DNA of 7,419 bases from Candidatus Aminicenantota bacterium (lineage in GTDB: Bacteria > Acidobacteriota > Aminicenantia > Aminicenantales > Aminicenantaceae). The DNA lies in contig JAUWVG010000100.1 in NCBI GenBank assembly GCA_030617525.1, positions 1 through 7,419 on the forward strand, given 5' to 3'. Below are positions 1 to 5,197 of the stretch, piece by piece. The notes below the pieces were generated by a model, which did not search any database, was not told where the DNA came from, and saw nothing but the letters and a program-made list of their open reading frames with translations. How positions within the stretch are numbered: position 1 is the first letter of the stretch; each line of letters begins with the position of its first letter. The position numbers were made by a program, and so were the translations under genes.

Positions 1-821
1 GGAAAAAATTTAATGCCCGTAGAAATAACAGTTTTTAATTCTTTTTTCCTGTCGCTTTGGGTTAATATCTGGATAAGTGTTTTTCGCGGATAAACATATT
101 TATAAAACAAAGGTAGTTCAGGAGACTTTTTCCAGGATTCAAGCAGCAGTTTTATTCCATTATCTGAATATTGTTCATCTTTTTCTTCCTGGCCCTTATT
201 ATAAAGAAGTCTTCCTCTGACAGTCAGAACCTCCGCGGTTTCATCCTCAACAAATCCGAACTCCTCAAGATATTTTTCAGCAATATCTGTTTTCCCCAAA
301 TCAATAAGAATATGAACATATTCAATCTTAAATTCTTTATTGTTTCCCGCTATATTGAGGGCTTCATCTTGGTTGTTTTGAAAAAGGGCTGCTTTAATGG
401 CCTTCTTTTTAATTTCAGTATTTCGGGGTGATAGTTTTATAGCTTCTTTGTACCGGATAAGGGCTTCTTCATATTTTTCCTGACGTGAATAATAATCTCC
501 AAGTCCTGTCAGGGCCGGAACACAACCTGAAGACAGCTCAAGTGCTTTTTTATATAGTTCCTCTGATTCATTGCGGTGATAAACAGCCGCGGCCAGAACA
601 TAGTTCATGGGATCTTCCGGTTTTTCACTTATTTTTAACTCATATTCATTTAATAGTTCCGGAATACTTTTTTCTCCTCTTTTTACTTCATTGGATTGTT
701 GTGCCAGTATTTCACTTTTATCATTTGAACATGACACTATAAATATGATTAAAAATATAATACAAATCCTGAAACCGGTTATTCCAGTATTTGAATCCCG
801 AACGATATGTTTTTTCTTCAT
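1..821 (-). CDS. TPR-containing lipoprotein, 3' end cut off by the window edge
   Basis: The frame is open from an ATG at 821-819 to the left edge, giving 273 codons with no stop, so the C-terminus lies outside the window. The start is well supported: GGAGGG lies at 833-828, six bases before the ATG. The protein begins with basic residues (MKKKHIVR), then a hydrophobic stretch at about residues 17-30, then the lipobox-like IVSC with Cys31. This predicts cleavage by signal peptidase II and a lipid anchor. Residues 101-134 form a clear TPR unit (LTGLGDYY, then YEEALIRYKEAIKLSP). The regions at about 68-98 and 165-230 look like weaker TPR-type helical pairs. TPR lipoproteins usually act as scaffolds in the periplasm or at the outer membrane; the partner here is unknown. 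A 170-base gap separates it from the methyltransferase upstream, so it may have its own promoter. It is distinctly AT-rich. All plus-strand frames over it are shadows. Existence and lipoprotein nature are well supported; no specific function can be given. Confidence 0.88.
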   Translation of the reverse strand, partial: MKKKHIVRDSNTGITGFRICIIFLIIFIVSCSNDKSEILAQQSNEVKRGEKSIPELLNEYELKISEKPEDPMNYVLAAAVYHRNESEELYKKALELSSGCVPALTGLGDYYSRQEKYEEALIRYKEAIKLSPRNTEIKKKAIKAALFQNNQDEALNIAGNNKEFKIEYVHILIDLGKTDIAEKYLEEFGFVEDETAEVLTVRGRLLYNKGQEEKDEQYSDNGIKLLLESWKKSPELPLFYKYVYPRKTLIQILTQSDRKKELKTVISTGIKFF

Positions 822-860
822 ATTCCACCCTCCGACATTTCTTACAACCTATATGATAGA

Positions 861-872
861 GACCTTGAGGTC
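861..872. promoter_or_regulatory. Short palindrome upstream of the TPR lipoprotein gene
   Basis: GACCT-TG-AGGTC is a perfect 5+5 inverted repeat centred about 45 bases before the lipoprotein start. On the minus strand, TATCAT (858-853, five of six matches to a -10 box) lies just downstream of it, but no good -35 box is correctly spaced. It could be an operator over a weak promoter. A palindrome this short also arises by chance. Confidence 0.25.
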
Positions 873-902
873 AAACACAGAGAAATCGGGTGTCAAGGCA
901 AC

Positions 903-933
903 ACAAAAACATCGGGGCATTGGCATAAAGCCC
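903..933 (-). terminator. Possible weak terminator after the methyltransferase gene
   Basis: On the minus strand, GGGC (933-930) can pair with GCCC (918-915) around an 11-base loop. CGATG and a run of five T follow, at about 914-905. The stem is only four pairs and the T-run is short and offset, so this is a weak candidate. It is the only hairpin-plus-T structure I see between the methyltransferase stop (992) and the lipoprotein start (821). Confidence 0.2.
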
Positions 934-991
934 TTATCATGATGAACAGAGACCGCGAACTTCACATGAAAAGATCAAGAAAAAAGTTCCA

Positions 992-1615
992 TCAAAAATC
1001 TGAGGAGAACTGGGTGACAACAAGGCGGCTGCATCCCAAGGCGAGATCATAACTTTTAACTTCAAAAAGTCCGTGTTTCCGGATAAACGAACGCAGTCCT
1101 CCCTTTGTCAGGAACTGCCGGCTGTTTTTATAATGATCTCCCCTTGCTGTTCGTTCGATCAGCCAGGTTAACAGTCCCCCGAACCGTGAAAGTCTATTCC
1201 AGGGATTTTCATAGTCGACAAAAATGATTTTCCCTCCCGGCGACAGCAGCCGTCTGCATTCTTTAAGTATTTCGTGCCGGATTTTCTCAGGCTTTTCATG
1301 GAGGGCATAGGAGAGAATAATTCCCTTAAAAACTCCACTTCGGCAGGGAACACAGGCGGCATCCGCACATATGAAGGGAACATCAGGGTGTTTTTTCCGG
1401 GCATAAGACAGCATGCGAAAACTCCGGTCCAGACCACAGATCCGGTTTCCGGCGAGATTGATGAAATGTCCCTGTTTCCCTGTTCCGCAGCACAGGTCGA
1501 GAACCGGAGAAAGGTCATAGCGAGAAACAAGCTGGGCGACTTTTCTTTTAATCCCCCTGAGAAGAGGTTCGATAGCCCACTCATAGATTAAAGGACTCAG
1601 AGATAAATCTTTCAT
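992..1615 (-). CDS. Class I SAM-dependent methyltransferase (UbiE-like fold)
   Basis: This is a cytoplasmic protein of 207 aa counted from the ATG at 1615. It probably transfers a methyl group from S-adenosylmethionine to a small molecule or lipid; the substrate cannot be read from the sequence. Motif I is VLDLCCGTG (residues 38-46), the glycine-rich SAM loop. An acidic residue that should bind the ribose follows in GLDRS (Asp63), then the ADAA segment (Asp85 region) near the adenine. LSPGGKIIFVDY (about 123-135) is the post-motif III strand. The stretch SYALHEKP and the C-terminal ERTARGDH and TKGGL pattern recall a family of about 200-aa methyltransferases common in Desulfobacterota and relatives (from memory). 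I chose the ATG because the family normally starts near it and it avoids overlap with the upstream gene, although it has no clear ribosome-binding site. The frame also stays open to a GTG at 1723 preceded by GGAG, giving 243 aa. The gene is about 50% GC, against about 30-37% in sampled rows on either side, which may mean acquisition. Confidence 0.87.
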   Translation of the reverse strand: MKDLSLSPLIYEWAIEPLLRGIKRKVAQLVSRYDLSPVLDLCCGTGKQGHFINLAGNRICGLDRSFRMLSYARKKHPDVPFICADAACVPCRSGVFKGIILSYALHEKPEKIRHEILKECRRLLSPGGKIIFVDYENPWNRLSRFGGLLTWLIERTARGDHYKNSRQFLTKGGLRSFIRKHGLFEVKSYDLALGCSRLVVTQFSSDF

Positions 1616-1641
1616 AGGCAAGAAGATATCAGGCTGTTTCC

Positions 1642-1911
1642 TCAGAATCCGCTCTTGCGGATGAGCTTGAGAAGCTTTTTCTTGTTCCGGATTCCGAAAA
1701 GAATTCCGGAAAGGACAACGCACACTTTTTTTTCTCCGTAATCACAGACCCTGATTTTAACACTTTTTTCTATACTATCACACTTGATGTCTTTGGTCTC
1801 TATGGCATGTTTGATGAGCCGGTTGTTCTTTTGGAGGAGCTTCTTTGAGAGCTGAGATCTTCTTTCCAACAATGGATTTTCGGCCTGGATTGAAGTTGTC
1901 TTAAATCGCAT
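1642..1911 (-). CDS. Small protein of unknown function, 89 aa
   Basis: I do not recognise this protein. It starts at the ATG at 1911; an in-frame stop nine bases before it rules out a longer form. It lies 27 bases after the outer-membrane gene and 26 bases before the ATG of the methyltransferase, all on one strand, so it could be the middle gene of an operon. It is highly basic, with many Lys and Arg. The N-terminal half (about 1-45) looks helical and charged. The C-terminal half contains beta-like KIRVCDYG and KVCVVLSGILFGI, then a basic tail (RNKKKLLKLIRKSGF). There is no signal peptide or obvious membrane segment. No convincing ribosome-binding site precedes the ATG, so translation could depend on coupling to the upstream gene. 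Its last 82 bases overlap the open frame of the methyltransferase if that gene starts at 1723. Codon choice looks protein-like, but a decayed remnant of a longer gene is a real alternative. Confidence 0.5.
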   Translation of the reverse strand: MRFKTTSIQAENPLLERRSQLSKKLLQKNNRLIKHAIETKDIKCDSIEKSVKIRVCDYGEKKVCVVLSGILFGIRNKKKLLKLIRKSGF

Positions 1912-1938
1912 CGAGCCATTTCATTTGAAGGGTCAACC

Positions 1939-3387
1939 TCAGAAATGAAAGCTGAAATTTATTCCCACTCCTACTCCTCCTAAATTCATTCTGCGGGAAG
2001 GAATATGAACCATTTCTGAGTCAAAAACCCTATTGCTTGGGTATGGTGCGGGATAATACGAGTAGGGTGCGGCAAGTTGGAATGAATCGATCCGGCAGGG
2101 CACATATTTATAATCGACATTGATTCCTATGGACCAGTTACTGCTGAAAAAATAATCGCATCCACCGGATAAAATTAAACCTAAAGAGTTAAAAGAAAAA
2201 TTGGTCTTGTCAATACGAAGAAAGGAGCCATTTTCTTCCTCTTCACCCCAGATCTTATATAAAGATGTCATAAATCCCGCATTAATTTTGCCATAGCCCA
2301 GTCCTGCTCCAATCTTGAATGAAAATTTTTTCAAAAAGGCATCTGGGGTGGGCATGAAAGAAGCCGTGAGAAAATAAATGCTGCCGCTATATTTTCCGGT
2401 GAGATAACTTTCATCCGCAATCCACTCTCTATAGTCATTACGAGGCATGATTTTACGGCCAGAAACTCTATGTAATCCAAGAGGCGAATAAGAAAATCCA
2501 AGGGCAATCTTTTTGCTTATAGAATATTCCACTTTTATTTCTTTTATATATAATACTGGATTCTGCAGGACATCTGGATATTCAACAGTGTAAGATGAGC
2601 TTGAGAAAAATCCTCCAGAGTGATACTCATCCTCGTCAAATCCGGCACTTTCCAAAATTCCCTTTAAGTCAGCAACACCATGAGAGCTGAAGTATCCAGG
2701 TATAAAACTAAGATGAATCCTGGTGAACCTTTGGGAAGTTGGTTTTTTAACAATCTTGTTTTCTGTCTTTATCGTATTTTGAGAAGGTAGAATCTTTTCG
2801 CCGATATCTTTTTTATCCTTCCTTAATATTTCCGGCAATTCAGAAGAAAATCGGGCTTTTGCGGCTAATTTTTTTAATACTTTACTGATATCTTCTTCTG
2901 GCTTTCCCTCAAGAAAAATTGACTCATCAATACCTTTGACAGCTCCCCAAATTCCGCCAATAGGCGCTCCTAGGATTGCAAGTCCTACTCCTCCCGCCAA
3001 AGCCTTCTGTTCAGCTGTCATTCTAAACCAACCAGATGAATCATCTCCACTCAAAAAACCCAGCAATACACCACTTGCTCCACCAATCAATAATCCTGAT
3101 CCAAGACCTTGTAAGAGCTTCGATTTCTTCACAATACGGATACTTTTCAACTTTTTTATATCAACCGTAATTCCAGATAAAGATCCATTATCCATAAGGA
3201 CAAGACTGCTCCCTTTGACCGCAAGAAGTTCTGCCTTGATAATTTTACCATCCTGGGTCTGAATCAAAAGCTCGGCACCATGTTTTTTTTCTTTAGCGTA
3301 AGAATTGCTCACAAAAACGGCAACAGCAATAAAAGTTAGCAGCAAAACAGTCATTTTCGCCTTTGACCTAAATTTTGTTTTTTTCAT
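1939..3387 (-). CDS. Exported glycine-zipper protein with C-terminal outer-membrane beta-barrel
   Basis: The 482-aa product starts at an ATG with AGGAGG six bases upstream, a strong ribosome-binding site. Residues 1-31 form a Sec signal peptide: a Lys/Arg-rich start, the hydrophobic MTVLLLTFIAVAVFV, and a cut after SYA. Residues about 38-88 are a small beta domain (TQDGKIIKAELLAVKGSSLVL) of the type that precedes glycine zippers in envelope proteins. Residues about 94-152 are rich in GxxxG-like spacing (GLGSGLLIGGASGVLLG and GGVGLAILGAPIGG), forming two glycine-zipper membrane segments around a polar loop. A charged linker (about 153-220) leads to about 260 residues of alternating strands, for example IHLSFIPGYF, KIALGFSYSPLG, FSFKIGAGLGYG and WSIGINVDYKYV. 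The last strand, GVGVGINFSFHF, ends in Phe, the classic signal for BamA-dependent insertion. A small barrel of about eight strands is likely. It may be the first gene of a minus-strand unit. The hexamer array at 3446-3484 probably controls it. The molecular role is unknown; a porin-like channel or a structural protein are both possible. Confidence 0.85.
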   Translation of the reverse strand: MKKTKFRSKAKMTVLLLTFIAVAVFVSNSYAKEKKHGAELLIQTQDGKIIKAELLAVKGSSLVLMDNGSLSGITVDIKKLKSIRIVKKSKLLQGLGSGLLIGGASGVLLGFLSGDDSSGWFRMTAEQKALAGGVGLAILGAPIGGIWGAVKGIDESIFLEGKPEEDISKVLKKLAAKARFSSELPEILRKDKKDIGEKILPSQNTIKTENKIVKKPTSQRFTRIHLSFIPGYFSSHGVADLKGILESAGFDEDEYHSGGFFSSSSYTVEYPDVLQNPVLYIKEIKVEYSISKKIALGFSYSPLGLHRVSGRKIMPRNDYREWIADESYLTGKYSGSIYFLTASFMPTPDAFLKKFSFKIGAGLGYGKINAGFMTSLYKIWGEEEENGSFLRIDKTNFSFNSLGLILSGGCDYFFSSNWSIGINVDYKYVPCRIDSFQLAAPYSYYPAPYPSNRVFDSEMVHIPSRRMNLGGVGVGINFSFHF

Positions 3388-3445
3388 CTCATTCCTCCTT
3401 TATCATTCTATCTTTTAATAATTTAGGTCTGTTAGAGAAAAAAAT

Positions 3446-3484
3446 TGTCAAGAATTTGTTAAGAATTTGTTAAAAGTTTGTTAA
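3446..3484 (-). promoter_or_regulatory. Four hexamers at 11-base spacing: likely response-regulator box with built-in -35
   Basis: Read on the minus strand, TTAACA (3484-3479), TTAACA (3473-3468), TTAACA (3462-3457) and TTGACA (3451-3446) are separated by exactly five bases each (AACTT, AATTC, AATTC). Direct repeats with an 11-base period put all sites on one face of the helix, as OmpR/PhoB-family winged-helix regulators require. The hexamer matches the TT(A/C/T)A(C/T)A consensus known for Bacillus subtilis PhoP. The fourth hexamer is a perfect -35 sequence, 59 bases upstream of the outer-membrane gene start. The -10 is poor: TAAATT (3425-3420) at 20 bases or CTAAAT at 19. Weak core boxes are usual at activated promoters. 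No regulator gene is in the window, so the identity of the binding protein is inference. Confidence 0.6.
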
Positions 3485-3529
3485 ACTGGAAGCCACTGCC
3501 TGAATCACAACGCCGCTTTCAAGCCGTTC

Positions 3530-3558
3530 TTGACATGTTTTTTATCCTGATTTATATT
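3530..3558 (+). promoter_or_regulatory. Sigma-70 promoter for the PLP enzyme gene
   Basis: A perfect -35 box, TTGACA (3530-3535), is followed by a 17-base spacer and TATATT (3553-3558), five of six matches to the -10 consensus. Transcription should start near 3565, leaving a leader of about 40 bases before the ATG at 3604. It lies 46 bases from the hexamer array, which faces the divergent gene. The spacing and match make this the best promoter in the window. Confidence 0.75.
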
Positions 3559-3594
3559 TGCCACCTATGACCGATGGAAAAACCGAGGCAAAAT

Positions 3595-3599
3595 GGAGG
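3595..3599 (+). promoter_or_regulatory. Ribosome-binding site that fixes the PLP enzyme start at 3604
   Basis: GGAGG lies four bases before the ATG at 3604. An in-frame ATG at 3574 has no such site and lies only about nine bases after the predicted transcription start. Translation therefore most likely begins at 3604, and the ten residues from the upstream ATG are probably not made. Confidence 0.75.
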
Positions 3600-3603
3600 C
3601 ACC

Positions 3604-5085
3604 ATGGCCAAAAAGCAAAAATCCGGACAAGGTGACCAAACAAATGTTCAAGAGTCAAGCGATATGCCTGTGGGTATCTTCCCTACGATCCGCGGTAAGT
3701 TTTCTTCAGTCGAGGAATATGTTCAAGCGGCAAAAGAGATTTTAGAACAAAAAAAAGAAACGCTTTCCCAAATTAAAAAATTCAAATTTGACACGATAGC
3801 TGTAAACGGAATCTATACTCCAAAAGAAGCTATAAACTATAACCAGGGAGCATTAATTGAGCCCCTTTATCTAGGAGTCGCTCAAGCTTACCAGGATACA
3901 AATGAATGGGAAGGAGCCTTTCGCTACAAGGTCCCCTCATGGTGTTATGGTCGTTATGCCAATCCCACCGTCTGGTATTTAGAACAGGTTCTCGCCTTGC
4001 TTGAAGCTTACCAAACCGGCCATGAAACATCGTGCCTTGTGACTGCTTCCGGAATGTCCGCCATCAAGTTAGCCGCAGACGCTTTTCTTGCCAAACAGAA
4101 AAAAGGGCCTGAAGAAATTAATTTTGTTTCATCCCTTCAGCTCTACGGCGGCACTTTCCAACAATTCATAGTCAGTCAAAAACAAGACAGAGGGATAGAC
4201 GTGCGTTTTGTTGTCAATCAGACGGATTTGAATGAGTGGAAGGAAAAAATTGATGACAACACGCGCTTTCTCTATACAGAAGTCCCAAGCAATCCCCAGT
4301 TAGCCTTCTGCGACATCGAGGCTGTTGTGAATTTGGCTCATTCATGGGAAATCCCTTTTATTATCGATGCAACATGTGCGACCCCTGCTTTGATGCGCCC
4401 TATCGCTTATGGAGCAGACATTGTTATTCACTCCCTGACAAAATCAATAGGCTCGAGTGGGCTTGGTCTTGGAGGGGCCCTCATAAGCCGCAAACCTATC
4501 GTGACTAAACTTAAAAACGATAACCCTTTCTTCAAAGAGAGTTTTGCTGAATTCGTTAAGTGGCTTTCTTTTAGGGACACCGGGCCGGCAGCAGCTCCGA
4601 TGAATTCCTTAATGTTTCTAAATGACCTGCGAACCCTTCGTCCGAGAATGGATATGCTCAGCCAAAACTGCCAACGTGTCTCAGAATTTCTTGAGCAGCA
4701 TCCACACGTTTATCAAGTCGACTATTTAGGATTGCCCAACTCCCCCCTCTATGATCTGGCAAAAAAGTACATGAAATTAGTGGATTCGGACGATGGACAA
4801 GGCAATGAACTTAATCGCTACGGCCACCTTATGTGTTTTCGCGTTGACGGCCCTCCTGAGAACGCCAGAAAAGTATTTGACAATCTTAAGCTTATCTTCA
4901 GAGCAGGAGATTTAGGCCGGATCAAAAGCATGGCCACACTTCCCGCACTGTCTACCCATCTCCAACCAGGGGAAGAATTCCGTGACAAAGCTGATATCCC
5001 GGATCAGATGATAAGACTCTGTGTGGGGGCCGAAGATCCAGGGGATATAATTGCGGACCTCGATCAAGCACTCAACTCAATATAA
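3604..5085 (+). CDS. Cys/Met-metabolism PLP-dependent enzyme (gamma-synthase/lyase or sulfhydrylase type)
   Basis: This 493-aa cytoplasmic enzyme belongs to the fold-type I trans-sulfuration family (cystathionine gamma-synthase, methionine gamma-lyase, O-acetylhomoserine sulfhydrylase). The active-site signature is present, numbered from the start at 3604: Tyr115 and Arg117 in CYGRYANPT, which bind the cofactor phosphate across the dimer; the ASGM turn (149-151); Tyr181 in LYGGT, which stacks on the PLP ring; Asp255 in IIDATCATP, which pairs with the pyridine nitrogen; the Schiff-base Lys280 in HSLTKS; and Arg471 in MIRLCVGAED, which binds the substrate carboxylate. The usual family length is about 380-430 aa. 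Here the family domain begins only at about residue 62 (FDTIAVNGIYTP), after an extension with a charged helix (SVEEYVQAAKEILEQKKETL). There is no signal peptide. Which reaction it performs cannot be decided by reading: homoserine-ester sulfhydrylation, gamma-lysis and cystathionine synthesis share these residues. No other sulfur-metabolism gene is in view. The protease-TPR gene follows after 112 bases with no visible terminator. Confidence 0.9.
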   Translation: MAKKQKSGQGDQTNVQESSDMPVGIFPTIRGKFSSVEEYVQAAKEILEQKKETLSQIKKFKFDTIAVNGIYTPKEAINYNQGALIEPLYLGVAQAYQDTNEWEGAFRYKVPSWCYGRYANPTVWYLEQVLALLEAYQTGHETSCLVTASGMSAIKLAADAFLAKQKKGPEEINFVSSLQLYGGTFQQFIVSQKQDRGIDVRFVVNQTDLNEWKEKIDDNTRFLYTEVPSNPQLAFCDIEAVVNLAHSWEIPFIIDATCATPALMRPIAYGADIVIHSLTKSIGSSGLGLGGALISRKPIVTKLKNDNPFFKESFAEFVKWLSFRDTGPAAAPMNSLMFLNDLRTLRPRMDMLSQNCQRVSEFLEQHPHVYQVDYLGLPNSPLYDLAKKYMKLVDSDDGQGNELNRYGHLMCFRVDGPPENARKVFDNLKLIFRAGDLGRIKSMATLPALSTHLQPGEEFRDKADIPDQMIRLCVGAEDPGDIIADLDQALNSI

Positions 5086-5197
5086 CCTGACTAATTCATT
5101 AAATACGCCAACGCCTTACTCTCAAATCCGGTCGAAACTCTGCGCTGCAGGTACATTAAGTATAGTGTCCCTCTAACCCCAGTGTTATAGTTGAAGT
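5086..5197. other. Short spacer between the PLP enzyme and the protease-TPR gene, no clear signal
   Basis: I find no convincing terminator: there is no stable hairpin with a T-run. I also find no well-formed promoter. TATAGT at 5161-5166 resembles a -10 box but has no fitting -35 at 16-18 bases. Read-through from the PLP gene is therefore plausible. Confidence 0.4.

Noticed and set aside
171..1052. Four overlapping plus-strand open frames (171-431, 485-742, 607-942, 807-1052)
   Set aside because: They are mostly antisense to the minus-strand lipoprotein gene, which has a ribosome-binding site, lipobox and TPR motif. Their translations are low-complexity, rich in Phe, Leu and Ile, without recognisable domains.
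1168..1591. Minus-strand frame 1168-1584 and plus-strand frame 1274-1591
   Set aside because: Both lie wholly inside the methyltransferase gene, whose frame carries the SAM-binding motifs. They are shadows.
1616..1723. GTG at 1723 as the methyltransferase start
   Set aside because: It has a passable GGAG eight bases upstream, but it would overlap the 89-aa gene by 82 bases. It would also add 36 residues with no family resemblance before the usual start. Kept as an alternative, not as the call.
2936..3262. Plus-strand frame rich in Pro and Ala
   Set aside because: It is the reverse complement of the glycine-zipper region; Gly codons on one strand read as Pro and Ala on the other.
3830..4030. 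Minus-strand 66-aa frame inside the PLP enzyme gene
   Set aside because: It is antisense to the conserved active-site region, with no ribosome-binding site or domain.
5138..5190. TATAGT (5161-5166) and TTATAG (5185-5190) as promoter -10 boxes for the protease-TPR gene
   Set aside because: Neither has a recognisable -35 at a workable distance, and the second would leave almost no leader before the GTG.
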